From the NCBI GenBank assembly GCA_004134985.1, contig REGQ01000017.1, positions 1 to 64,000 on the forward strand: a stretch of DNA of 64,000 bases, written 5' to 3'. This document shows, one piece after another, positions 17,338 through 25,712 of this stretch. The stretch is from Paenibacillaceae bacterium. GTDB lineage: Bacteria; Bacillota; Bacilli; Paenibacillales; Paenibacillaceae. The position numbers were made by a program, and so were the translations under genes. Within the stretch, counting starts at the first letter, position 1. Every line of letters begins with the position of its first letter. The notes under the pieces are model-generated. The model was not told where the DNA came from and did not search any database. It worked only from the letters and a program-made list of their open reading frames with translations.

Positions 17338-18981
17338 TTATATCCTCTTTAGCATATCGCGGTATTCCTGCGGCGTTTGATGGGTATGCTTTTTGAAAAA
17401 ACGGTTGAAGTACGAGGCGGATTCAAACCCGATGCTCACACCAACCTCCTGCACTTTGAGCGACATATCGGCCAGCAGCGCTTTGGCCCTTCGCAGTTTG
17501 ACACTCGTAATATAATCAATCAGATTGCCGCCAGTCTCCTGTTTATAGAAGCGGGACAAATAAGAGGGCGTCAAATAGACAAGATCAGCAAGACGGCTCA
17601 AGGAGATATCGCCTTCCAAATGCGAATCGACAAACTCGTGAATTTTGCGCACCAATTCGTTCATTTCCAGTTCATTCTCGATGTTCCTCCGCTCAAACAG
17701 CTCGCCTGCCAAGTTGTGAAAAAAACGGGTCGCATCCTGCCATGAGGCATGCTCGTCAATCGATATCAGTTGGTTGATGCTAACGATGTCAGACAATTCC
17801 TGCATCAGATTCCAACGGTTTAAATAGGAAATAAACATGGTAGCAACCGAATAATAGATTTCCATTCCGATCCCCGGCTGGGTCAGCGAGTGGCTGCCGA
17901 CCGTGCCCATAATCTCATCAAGCAAGGAATAGAAGCTTTTCAACTGCTTGTTCTCCAAATATTCGCCAAGCAGTTGCACCCGCTTCAACTTCACTTGCTC
18001 CACCCGCTCTTCTGTTGAAACAAGATGCCGATCCAGCAGGACAACTTCTTTCCCCTGGCCAAGCCCCCGCGTAAACAACGCCGACAGCCGATCGAACTGC
18101 AGCGAGATTTCGCACCAGTCACGAGGGGCACTGCCGACGACAAACGAGCAGCGCAGCTGCAAATAGCGGCTGCATGCGGTCTGGACCGATTCAATCGTCT
18201 CCAGAATATAATGGGCATTATTGTCCCGGTCAAGATGCATGGACTCCCGTTCATTGTCTGTATGGGATTGCAAGATCCATAACATCCGGTCGGGCGCATA
18301 AGTAAGATGAACGGTTCGGAACAGATGTGCGAAATATTCCTCAATAATGTTATTAATCGAGTATTCAAAGAGCGCTTTATCGCTGGATACGATATCTTCC
18401 CGCCAGGCATCAATCCGTCCTGTCACCAAATATACCGGCTGGTCTGCACGCAGCGGAATATCCAGGGCGGCGAACCGTGCCGCTCTTGATTCATCGGTGG
18501 ATACTTCGCCGCGAAGCAGTTCAAGCACGTACTCCTTCCGCAGAATCGGCAGCGCTTCGCTCATCTTGCTGCTCGCCTGGCCAAGCAACTGATCGTATTG
18601 CAGCTGCTCTTCCAGCTGCCGCACCGCCTTCTCTACCGCAGACACAACCGCCTGATGGCCTTCTGTTTTCAGCACATAATCGTTGGCTCCGCCCCGAATG
18701 GACGCCTGGATATAGTTGAAATCATTGTAGCCGGTTAAAAATACAGTTTTGCAGCGCGGCCACTGCAGCACCACCTGCTGCTGCAGCTCAATGCCATTCA
18801 TTCCCGGCATTTCGATATCAGTCAGCAAAATATCAATTCGCGAATGACGCGCGAGCTCATAGGCTTCCTGGCCGTCATAGGCCCGGTAGACTTCCAGCGG
18901 CAAATCCTCACGATTATAAAAAGTGTCAAACAAGCCTTCCACAATAATCGGTTCATCATCAACGATCAATAGACGGTACAT
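17338..18981 (-). CDS. AraC-type response regulator, YesN family
   Basis: A 547-residue response regulator. The receiver domain (1-120) starts MYRLLIVDDEP and carries the phospho-acceptor Asp in LLTDIEMPGMNG (about 55). A long linker domain of unknown fold is followed by a C-terminal AraC/XylS DNA-binding domain (about 445-547, with two helix-turn-helix motifs, ending TPQEYRDML). The ATG at 18981 is chosen because AAGGAGGT precedes it and the receiver starts there. It overlaps the sensor kinase gene by 23 bases. The probable targets are the downstream transporter and hydrolase genes. Confidence 0.92.
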   Translation of the reverse strand: MYRLLIVDDEPIIVEGLFDTFYNREDLPLEVYRAYDGQEAYELARHSRIDILLTDIEMPGMNGIELQQQVVLQWPRCKTVFLTGYNDFNYIQASIRGGANDYVLKTEGHQAVVSAVEKAVRQLEEQLQYDQLLGQASSKMSEALPILRKEYVLELLRGEVSTDESRAARFAALDIPLRADQPVYLVTGRIDAWREDIVSSDKALFEYSINNIIEEYFAHLFRTVHLTYAPDRMLWILQSHTDNERESMHLDRDNNAHYILETIESVQTACSRYLQLRCSFVVGSAPRDWCEISLQFDRLSALFTRGLGQGKEVVLLDRHLVSTEERVEQVKLKRVQLLGEYLENKQLKSFYSLLDEIMGTVGSHSLTQPGIGMEIYYSVATMFISYLNRWNLMQELSDIVSINQLISIDEHASWQDATRFFHNLAGELFERRNIENELEMNELVRKIHEFVDSHLEGDISLSRLADLVYLTPSYLSRFYKQETGGNLIDYITSVKLRRAKALLADMSLKVQEVGVSIGFESASYFNRFFKKHTHQTPQEYRDMLKRI

Positions 18982-20743
18982 GTGCTCGGCGACCTCCTTC
19001 ATTTGACAACGGAATATGCAGGGCGACTTGCAGTCCGCCCCTTGCGCTTCGCGCGACGGTAATGCCTCCATGATGATTGAACATCAGCTGCAGGCGGCGA
19101 TGCACATTCAACAACCCGCTGTATTCATTATCCAGTCCTTGTCTTTGCAAGCTTTCATCCAATTGCTGCAGTTTTTCGTCTGTCAGCGTCTCCCCATTAT
19201 CCGCAATCGTAATGATCACCTTGCTCGTCTGCAGCTCGAACCCAACCGCTATCTCGCCATTTTTTCGTTTGGATTCCAGCCCGTGCTGATAGGCATTTTC
19301 GATCACAGGCTGCAGAAACAACTTGGGAACAAGCAAATCTTTGCATGACTCGGGAAGTTCGGGGAACTCCACCTGAATGCGGTTTAAAAACCGGATGCTT
19401 TGAATTTCCACATACGTCCGCGTATGGTTCACCTCACTGGCCAGCGTCACCTCGTTCGCCGCGCTTCGGGTAATGTATTGAAAGTATTCGCCCAAATGCT
19501 GGCTGAAGCGCCGCACATTTTCATTGTCGTCAATGCTGGCGAGCTGGCTGAGAATGAAGTAGGTGTTATACAAAAAATGCGGGTTGATCTGCGATTGCAA
19601 TTGCTTGAGCTCTGCCGTCTGTACACGGAGCGTCTGTTCATACACCTCGTGAATAAGAACCCGCATCCGCTCCACCATCCTGTTGTAGTGTTGAAACAGA
19701 TAGCGGAATTCATCCTTGCTGCGCGGCAAGCTCGCCAGCTCCATATTCCCCCCTTCCACTTTGCCGAATGCTCGAATCAATGTTTTCAGAGGCTTGCGAA
19801 TTAAGCGGTTGATCCAATAGGAATATAGAAGAATTACGATGATAGACAACAGAGACAATACCCACAGCAGTTCTTTATACGAATTCATCTGGCCGAACAA
19901 CTGGCGTTGGGGAACGTACATGATCAGATAACTGTCCAGTTGCCCGGAATATTTGTAGGCGATCAAATACGGTTCCCCTTCCATAACAATCGTCCCTATA
20001 TTTTCGTGGTCTTGCGAATCAAGCTGCTGCAAATAGGCTTTCAAATGCGCCATTTGCGGTTCATCGGACATGTTGGCCACCTCCCACTGCTGCCTCAGAT
20101 TCATCAGCACGGCTCCTGACTGTTCATAATCCATCGCATGTTTCAGCGCCTTGCGCAGGCCCGGTAAATTCAACTCAATCTGCAGCACAAAAGACGGCGG
20201 CTTATTCTGGACGACTTCCGAATCGGGAGAATTCAGCCCCAAGAACAACCGATTATCCCAATAATCAAACGTGCGCTCTGCTATTGCCTCCGATTCCTCG
20301 GAGTAAGGATGATATTCGTTCAATTGGTCGGTAATCGACTTTTTCGTGGAAATCGTGCGCCCGATCGTCAGCATATGCGCGCTGACGCTCTCAATATAGA
20401 GACTGGATTCTTTCATCCAGCGCATTCGATTTTCCAGCCTTATGACTGCATCGGACCACTCGTTGATTTTCATATATTCGCTGGCATAGGTAAGATGATA
20501 TAGATCCCGGTCTACAGCCAATTGATTCATCATGCTGACCATATGCTGCTTATCGGTCTCCAGCGATTGAATGTAGTAATTCACTCTTGACTGCAGGGAA
20601 TTCATGACTTCGCTGCGCACGCTTTTCTCCCCCTGCTTGTTCATCAGCAAGCCGATTCCGTACAGCGGTGTGACGACCAGCAAAAACGCAATGACCAGCT
20701 TTGAAAATATGGTGTGCAGCCATCCTCTATTGTTAAACCACAT
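18959..20743 (-). CDS. Sensor histidine kinase, YesM family
   Basis: A 594-residue membrane sensor. One transmembrane helix near residue 20 and another near 290 bracket an extracellular sensor domain. They are followed by HAMP, the His-kinase domain with LQSQINPHFLYNT (phospho-acceptor His), the N-box NAYQHGLES and a G-box IADNG. The ATG at 20743 has GAGGAGG seven bases upstream; the open frame runs on to 20806 but has no better start. It pairs with the YesN-type regulator it overlaps. A CcpA-like site lies 27 bases upstream of its start codon and a 36-bp minisatellite further upstream. Confidence 0.92.
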   Translation of the reverse strand: MWFNNRGWLHTIFSKLVIAFLLVVTPLYGIGLLMNKQGEKSVRSEVMNSLQSRVNYYIQSLETDKQHMVSMMNQLAVDRDLYHLTYASEYMKINEWSDAVIRLENRMRWMKESSLYIESVSAHMLTIGRTISTKKSITDQLNEYHPYSEESEAIAERTFDYWDNRLFLGLNSPDSEVVQNKPPSFVLQIELNLPGLRKALKHAMDYEQSGAVLMNLRQQWEVANMSDEPQMAHLKAYLQQLDSQDHENIGTIVMEGEPYLIAYKYSGQLDSYLIMYVPQRQLFGQMNSYKELLWVLSLLSIIVILLYSYWINRLIRKPLKTLIRAFGKVEGGNMELASLPRSKDEFRYLFQHYNRMVERMRVLIHEVYEQTLRVQTAELKQLQSQINPHFLYNTYFILSQLASIDDNENVRRFSQHLGEYFQYITRSAANEVTLASEVNHTRTYVEIQSIRFLNRIQVEFPELPESCKDLLVPKLFLQPVIENAYQHGLESKRKNGEIAVGFELQTSKVIITIADNGETLTDEKLQQLDESLQRQGLDNEYSGLLNVHRRLQLMFNHHGGITVARSARGGLQVALHIPLSNEGGRRAHVPSIDR

Positions 20744-20769
20744 CCTGTCTCCTCCTCTGCCACCGGTTA

Positions 20770-20783
20770 TGTAAGCGATTACT
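20770..20783. promoter_or_regulatory. CcpA (cre)-like site upstream of yesMN
   Basis: TGTAAGCGATTACT matches the cre consensus TGWAANCGNTNWCA at 13 of 14 positions. It lies between the YesM ribosome binding site and the 36-bp repeat array, where it could impose catabolite repression on the whole glycan locus. The same core appears at 37128-37141, where a LacI-family repressor is an alternative ligand. Confidence 0.6.
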
Positions 20784-20803
20784 AAATATTCTAGCGGGTA
20801 TGC

Positions 20804-21351
20804 CAAGTGCTTTGTTCGGTGCTAGTCGCTGCGGATGCCAAGTGCTCGTTCGATGCAGGTCGCTGCGGTATGCCAAGTGCTCGTTCGATGCTGGTCGCTG
20901 CGGTATGCAGGGTGCTTTGTTCGATGCTGGTCGCTGCGGTATGCCAAGTGCTTTGTTCGATGCTGGTCGCTGCGGTATGCCAAGTGCTTTGTTCGATGCT
21001 GGTCGCTGCGGTATGCAGGGTGCTTTGTTCGATGCTGGTCGCTGCGGTATGCAGGGTGCTTTGTTCGATGCTGGTCGCTGCGGTATGCCGAGTGCTTTGT
21101 TCGATGCAGGTCGCTGCGGTATGCAGGATGCTTTGTTCGATGCAGGTCGCTGCGGTATGCCGAGTGCTTTGTTCGATGCAGGTCGCTGCGGTATGCAGGG
21201 TGCTTTGTTCGATGCAGGTCGCTGCGGTATGCAGGGTGCTTTGTTCGATGCAGGTTGCTGCGGTATGCAGGGTGCTTTGTTCGATGCAGGTTGCTGCGGT
21301 ATGCAGGGTGCTTTGTTCGATGCAGGTCGCTGCGGTATGCAGGGTGCTTCC
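20804..21351. repeat. 36-bp minisatellite, about 15 units
   Basis: Head-to-tail units of 36 bp run through this region, for example GATGCTGGTCGCTGCGGTATGC followed by a variable tail. Variation is concentrated in two places: GCTGG/GCAGG/GCAGGTT and CCAAGTG/CAGGGTG/CCGAGTG. The period is a multiple of three and the unit lacks stop codons in most frames, so long open frames exist on both strands, none with a credible start or product. The array occupies the upstream region of yesM. Its last unit runs directly into the hairpin element at 21346. Confidence 0.92.
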
Positions 21352-21453
21352 AATCGCCATTCGAAGCCGGATTTCTCAATTGATTATTATCGGTTGAAAT
21401 CCGGCTTCAAAAAGCGACCACTTCGTTTTTCCAGCATCCCTGCTACCCTTCGC
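21346..21453. repeat. Dispersed hairpin element, copy 1
   Basis: GAAGCCGGATTTC (21363-21375) and its exact complement (21396-21408) form a 13-bp stem with a 20-base loop. The stem and about 45 bases beyond it (AAAAAGCGACCACTTCG, TTCCAGCATCCCTGCTACCC) recur in inverted orientation at 53759-53871. No open reading frame or transposase is associated, so it resembles a small non-autonomous or REP-like element. From here to 21620 no gene is seen. Confidence 0.75.
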
Positions 21454-21619
21454 TGCACTTCCTCGCAAAAGTACTGATTTTAAGATTCTGAGATGCGGCG
21501 CGTTTGGCATGCGCTACGTGACCGCGATCGTGCGGGCGCCCAAAGTATGCGATGCGCGCGGGCAAACTCGGGAACCTGATGAAGCCGGCACCTTCGGAAG
21601 CGATGGCACCAACAGTCAA

Positions 21620-21842
21620 GGGATACGATAGTGCAAGAACCCTATGAACACGATGATGCAAATAGCTCAAGAACAAAATGACGCTAACACGCCAGGAACA
21701 GAATGACGCTAACACTCCAGGAACAGAATGGCACTAACACCCTTGGAACACGATGATGCAAACACGCCAGGAACAGAATGACACTAACACCCTTGGACAC
21801 CATAGAACAGAATGACGCTAACACGCCAGGAACACGATGGTA
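21620..21842. repeat. Degenerate ~25-bp tandem repeat
   Basis: Imperfect copies of GGAACAGAATGACGCTAACAC with variable joints (CGCCA, TCCA, CCTT) recur about eight times. Some units read GGAACACGATGATGCAAACAC. The units are less regular than the neighbouring 36-bp and 45-bp arrays. No coding potential is apparent. Confidence 0.7.
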
Positions 21843-21910
21843 CGACAGGTCATGTGCTGCTAGTCAGCATTTAGAGCCCGACATTTCTCTCCACGCTCGC
21901 TGTAACGACC

Positions 21911-22096
21911 AATACTGCAAAAAAGCAGCATTTTGAGCCGATGTGGCCAATATTGCAATAAATCCTGCGAAAGTGCAGGATTTTTCTCTAAAATATTCTT
22001 TTATTGCACATTTTTTAAATAAATACTGCACAATTGCATCATTTCACTACAAAACCCTGTTTCAGCAACTCAAATCCTGCACAATTGCATCATTGC
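21911..22096 (+). repeat. Four-unit TGCA array element, copy A
   Basis: Four related half-palindromic units have their TGC triplets at 21916, 21966, 22027 and 22078, giving spacings of 50, 61 and 51. Unit 2 (AATCCTGC GAAA GTGCAGGATT) is a perfect hairpin; units 3 and 4 read CTGCACAATTGCATCATT. The same four-unit layout occurs at 42431-42620 and 60809-60995. The 200 bases after it, up to 22320, hold no recognisable gene. Confidence 0.85.
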
Positions 22097-22320
22097 TCCA
22101 AACTCACTGCCTCGACCATTCGCACCTTTGCACCAGCCGCACATTTCCCATAATTTATCAGTACCTTATACCTTTACAGCAGTCGCATCCAACGCAATTT
22201 CATCAAATCCTATTTTGTTATAACCTGAATCAATCAGATGTGTAAATTCCAGCAATAGACGCGATACCAGCATTTACAGGAACAGGTGCTCCACACGGAA
22301 TGACCACATATTTCCTGTAA

Positions 22321-22630
22321 CCTGAGTTAGGGTATACAAACAAAATCAGCAGGCTGCCCCATGAACCTGAGTTAGGGTATACAAACGAAATCAACAGGCG
22401 GCCCCATGAACCTGAGTTAGGGTATACAAACGAAATCAACAGGCGGCCCCATGAACCTGAGTTAGGGTATACAGCGAAATCACCAGGCGCCCCCATGAAC
22501 CTGAGTTAGGGTATACAAACGAAATCAGCAGGCGGCCCCATGAACCTGAGTTAGGGTATACAAAAAAAATCAGCAGGCGGCCCATGAAGCTGAGTTAGGG
22601 TATACAAACAAAATCAGCAGCTAGCCCCTT
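22321..22630. repeat. 45-bp tandem repeat, seven units
   Basis: Units begin at 22321, 22366, 22411, 22456, 22500, 22545 and 22589 with CCTGAGTTAGGGTATACAAA and end GGCGGCCCCATGAA. Units 4 and 6 are 44 bp, which breaks any reading frame across the array. On the minus strand part of it would read as a 15-residue repeat containing YPNSGSWG, but there is no convincing start and the frame does not persist. Confidence 0.9.
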
Positions 22631-22651
22631 AACAATATGTTCCTGAGTATT

Positions 22652-22679
22652 AAAAAAAAGAACATGGCTATGCATGTTC
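22652..22679 (-). terminator. Rho-independent terminator, minus strand
   Basis: GAACATG (22660-22666) and CATGTTC (22673-22679) form a hairpin followed on the minus strand by eight T. It overlaps the stop codon of the decayed reading frame at 22668-22899, which supports that a gene once ended here. Confidence 0.65.
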
Positions 22680-22899
22680 CATTACTAATGCCAAACCCAC
22701 TATGCGGTTGATTGCCTCCTCACTGGGCCAGCAACACATAAGTTGACATCGGCCTGGTATGATTATGTTTTACCGCTTCCTGAAGCAGGCTCAACTGCGA
22801 TTGAATCAGCGCCGCCGTGTAATGTGGAAGCTGTTCAGGGATTTGAATGCGCTGATCCCATCCAGCATAGTTTCTACTCCATAAAGACGATGTTTCCCC
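22668..22899 (-). pseudogene. Remnant of a small protein gene with a frameshift
   Basis: On the minus strand a frame without start codon (22899 to 22720) encodes a protein-like stretch including WDQRIQIPEQLPHY and LIQSQLSLLQEAVKHNH, ending LLAQ-stop. In the next frame, directly continuing, SEEAINRIVGLALVMEHA ends at a stop inside the terminator hairpin at 22660-22679. Joining the two needs a single base change near 22722. Composition (amphipathic, Gln/Leu rich) looks like real protein and the terminator follows at once, but there is no start codon and no recognised family. It is probably the 3' half of a lost gene. Confidence 0.4.
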
Positions 22900-23038
22900 T
22901 TATTTGCATTATACTTCAACCTTCCCTGTCATTCCATAATTATGTAATTGGGAGCGCCTCAGTTTTCACTAGAAAACTATGGATAAATCTCATTAATATA
23001 GTATAATATAGGAAAAATGGCCTTGGGAGAGATGGTTC

Positions 23039-23608
23039 ATGAAAAATACAGGCATTGTGCGTCTTGTTGACGAACTTGGGCGGTTAGTGCTCCCGATTGA
23101 ACTGCGGCGATCGATGGGAATTACGATAAGCGATCCGGTAGAATTTTTCGTCAATGATGCTAAAGAACAGCTGATTCTTCGCAAGTACCGTACCCAAGAA
23201 TGCATATTTTGTGGAGACAGCGAGCAGTTGGCTTATTACCATGAACGGTTTGTGTGCCGCAGTTGTTTGTTGGAATTAGCTGGTGATCAACTGGAAGAAG
23301 GCGTGGCACGTACTTCGGAAGTGCTGGCTGAAACAGAAGTTTTGGATGGTATAATTGATTCCACTGTCAAGCCGCTTTCTATTCCCGCATCCCCATCCGC
23401 TCCCGATGCTAAAATACTCAATACTCTTCCAGGCCATGAACCGGGGTTTAAAGCGAAGCAGACGCGAAGCAAAAATACAATTCAACGGCTTGCCGCGGCA
23501 TTGGAGCAGCATCCTTTGGCGTCGCAGAAGCAGCTGGCAAGCATTATTGGGGTCTCGCAAAGCCGTATTTGCCAACTGCTCAAGGAAATCAAACAACAAG
23601 TAATCTAA
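23039..23608 (+). CDS. AbrB-type regulator with zinc ribbon and C-terminal HTH
   Basis: A 189-residue protein. Residues 1-50 (GIVRLVDELGRLVLPIELRR) form a SpoVT/AbrB swapped-hairpin DNA-binding domain. Residues 55-85 carry CIFCG and CRSC, a four-cysteine zinc ribbon as in some AbrB-related proteins. After a low-complexity linker, residues about 150-185 (QKQLASIIGVSQSRICQLL) look like a helix-turn-helix. The start at 23039 has GGGAGAG upstream. Two different DNA-binding modules in one small protein suggest a bridging or co-regulator role. No partner gene is adjacent, and it lies beside the repeat island. Confidence 0.75.
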   Translation: MKNTGIVRLVDELGRLVLPIELRRSMGITISDPVEFFVNDAKEQLILRKYRTQECIFCGDSEQLAYYHERFVCRSCLLELAGDQLEEGVARTSEVLAETEVLDGIIDSTVKPLSIPASPSAPDAKILNTLPGHEPGFKAKQTRSKNTIQRLAAALEQHPLASQKQLASIIGVSQSRICQLLKEIKQQVI

Positions 23609-23709
23609 AGCTGGACGGCCAGACAGTTGAGCAGTATGCCATCCATGCTCCCACCCTATCGCATTTCCGCCAACAAGTGCCTCACGCATAAAGACACACA
23701 ATCGTTGCT

Positions 23710-24357
23710 TTACACGAAGAATGGGCAGGGCAGCCGCTGCTTACGCATTTCGGTGGGATCTGTCACGGAGATTAACCATTGCCAGTTGCCTGTCAGGTCG
23801 ATCAGGCTCAAATAGCGACCGTGTCCCGCTCCGGTATCGATGCCGAGCTTACCCTCACCTTGCCAGACACAATCCGGACTGGTTCCAAAACGAAATGTCG
23901 ACGTATGACCGAATACAACCGTTATCCCCTTCATAGCAGGCGATTGGTGGAATTCCTCCCGGATATTCGTCAAGTCTTCGGCCGACTGCTCCTTCAGTCC
24001 CACACCTGGCCGCAAGCCTGCATGTACGAACAGATAACGTCCGTGCTTCGCCCATAGCGGCAGGCAAGCGATCATGCTGCGGCAGCGTGCAGCTTCAACC
24101 GATCCTGAGACGGCATCAACTGGCATCTCAAGCAGCCATTTGCGCTCATTGTTTCCCTGCAGCGCAATCGCTCCTTCCCTGCAAAGCCGTTCAACAAGCT
24201 GCAATGTCCCCTTGGAATCAGGTCCTTTGTTTACATAATCACCGAGTAAATACAAATGATCCTCCGCTGAATTGTAGCCTGCAAAATGCAGCAGCCGCTC
24301 CAGCAAAAAACTGTAGCCGTGGATGTCCGAAACCGCCAATATTCTACCCATCGGCAT
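23710..24357 (-). CDS. Metallophosphoesterase (PrpE/ApaH-like)
   Basis: A 215-residue cytoplasmic phosphoesterase. Motifs in order are ILAVSDIHGY (metal Asp and His), YLLGDYVNKGPDS (GDxxxxG), GNNERKWL (GNxE, in place of GNHE) and HAGLRPG, the calcineurin-like pattern of PrpE, ApaH and PP1-type enzymes. The start at 24357 lies inside the last codons of the upstream ABC ATPase, and an ATG at 24351 is equally possible; no clear ribosome binding site is seen, so coupling to the transporter gene is likely. Possible substrates are dinucleoside polyphosphates, a phosphoprotein or a phosphorylated compound brought in by the transporter. Confidence 0.82.
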   Translation of the reverse strand: MPMGRILAVSDIHGYSFLLERLLHFAGYNSAEDHLYLLGDYVNKGPDSKGTLQLVERLCREGAIALQGNNERKWLLEMPVDAVSGSVEAARCRSMIACLPLWAKHGRYLFVHAGLRPGVGLKEQSAEDLTNIREEFHQSPAMKGITVVFGHTSTFRFGTSPDCVWQGEGKLGIDTGAGHGRYLSLIDLTGNWQWLISVTDPTEMRKQRLPCPFFV

Positions 24358-25699
24358 CAGACGCCGGAATATCGTACAGCATCGTGCGCGCTGGCGGGAG
24401 GTGCAGCGTCAAGATTGTGCCCGGATCCACCCTCCGGCTATGAAACAGATGAATCGGCTGCCCGTCGTTAGTCATGACAATCAGGCGCCAGTTCGTCCCT
24501 TCATAGATGGACTGCGTCACCGTAACAGCTAATAAATTTGTCGCTCCCGGAAGCACATTCTCCTGGACGGAGATGACATCAGGGTGCAGCAGCATCGCGC
24601 CCCGACCGGACGCTGAGCGATCAGCCAGTGTCATGCCCCGACCGGATGCCGAGCGGTCAGCCGGTGTCATGTCACGACCGGATGCCGAGCGGTCAGCCGG
24701 TGTCATGTCACGACCGGACGCCGAGCGGTCAGCCAGTGTCATGTCCCGGCCGGACGCCGCGCGGTCAGCCGGTGTCATGTCACGACCGGACGCAGAGCGG
24801 TCAGCTGATGTCATGCGCCGACCGGTTATCGGGCTGCCCGCAACCAGCGCTACGTCCTGACTATACGGAACTGGCGCTGGCCCCCCTTTACCGGCAACCG
24901 TCGCCGCTTCCCGATTGTCCGCAGCCAATGCTTTGCCATGAGCGTCCGCTGCGAAGGTCACTTCGAGCCGATTATGATAGCCCATCAATTGGGCTACCCA
25001 TGGGCTTGCCGGCGTGTCGAACAGCTCCTCCGGCCGTCCCATCTGGTCAATGCCTCCGTCGCGCAGCACAAGAATCCGGTCGGCGATCGTGAATGCCTCC
25101 ATTCGGTCATGCGTAACGTACAGCGTAGCGATGGACAACTCGCCCAGCAGCCGTGCGAGCTCCCCGCGCATATCGGTGCGCAGCTTGACATCCAGGTTGG
25201 ACAGCGGCTCATCCATGAGCAGCAGCCTGGGCTCCGTTGCCAGCGCCCTGGCAATTCCAACCCGCTGCTGCTGTCCGCCGGACAATTGCGCCGGCAGCCG
25301 ATCGAGCAGACCGTCAAGCTTCAGCAGCGATTGCAGCGCGCCAAGCCTGCGCTCCATCTCATCGCTTGCGGTCTTCCTACGTTTCATGCCGTAGACAATA
25401 TTTTGGCGCACGGTCATATGCGGCCATAGCGCATAATCTTGAAAAACCATATTGACCGGACGCTTCTCCGGCGGAATGTAATGTCTGCCCCGTTCTACCG
25501 AAACGCCGTCTATCTCCACCTCGCCCTCATCAATCCGCAGCAGGCCGGCGACCATCTGCAGCAGCGTTGACTTTCCGCAGCCGGACGGTCCAAGAATGCA
25601 AATCCGCTCCCCTTCACCGACTTCAAACGATAGCGGCTTGAGCACTTGCTGGCTCCCGAATGACTTGCCTACACCTTTCAATTTCAATATCGTACCCAA
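24344..25699 (-). CDS. ABC transporter ATP-binding protein, FbpC/PotA-like, with internal repeat
   Basis: A 451-residue ATPase, against about 350 for the family. Walker A GPSGCGKST (38-46), signature LSGGQQQRVGIARAL (about 139-153), Walker B LLLMDEP and the H-loop YVTHD are all intact. Between the ATPase domain and a C-terminal TOBE-like domain (about 380-451) lies a block of seven near-identical 12-residue units (about 295-380). The start is TTG at 25699 with AGGGGG nine bases upstream. It pairs with the permease at 25713 and binding protein at 27433 as a ferric-ion/aminoethylphosphonate/polyamine-type importer. Confidence 0.88.
   Translation of the reverse strand: MGTILKLKGVGKSFGSQQVLKPLSFEVGEGERICILGPSGCGKSTLLQMVAGLLRIDEGEVEIDGVSVERGRHYIPPEKRPVNMVFQDYALWPHMTVRQNIVYGMKRRKTASDEMERRLGALQSLLKLDGLLDRLPAQLSGGQQQRVGIARALATEPRLLLMDEPLSNLDVKLRTDMRGELARLLGELSIATLYVTHDRMEAFTIADRILVLRDGGIDQMGRPEELFDTPASPWVAQLMGYHNRLEVTFAADAHGKALAADNREAATVAGKGGPAPVPYSQDVALVAGSPITGRRMTSADRSASGRDMTPADRAASGRDMTLADRSASGRDMTPADRSASGRDMTPADRSASGRGMTLADRSASGRGAMLLHPDVISVQENVLPGATNLLAVTVTQSIYEGTNWRLIVMTNDGQPIHLFHSRRVDPGTILTLHLPPARTMLYDIPASDADG
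24602..24830 (-). repeat. 36-bp in-frame minisatellite inside the ABC ATPase gene
   Basis: About six and a half 36-bp units of the form CGACCGGATGCCGAGCGGTC followed by AGCCGGTGTCATGTC encode the 12-residue unit SASGRDMTPADR on the minus strand. All length changes are in multiples of 12 residues, so the frame is kept. The segment falls between the nucleotide-binding domain and the TOBE-like domain. Confidence 0.9.
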
Positions 25700-25712
25700 A
25701 TGTCATTTCCCC

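Noticed and set aside
20733-21477. Long open frames in all directions through the 36-bp array
   Set aside because: They result from a stop-poor repeat with a period divisible by three; there is no start signal, no family and no frame preference.
22230-22496. Minus-strand frame with a 15-residue repeat (YPNSGSWG)
   Set aside because: The 44-bp units break the frame, there is no ribosome binding site and no family match.
20804-22630. Possible CRISPR array
   Set aside because: Repeats are contiguous without unique spacers, and no cas gene is present.
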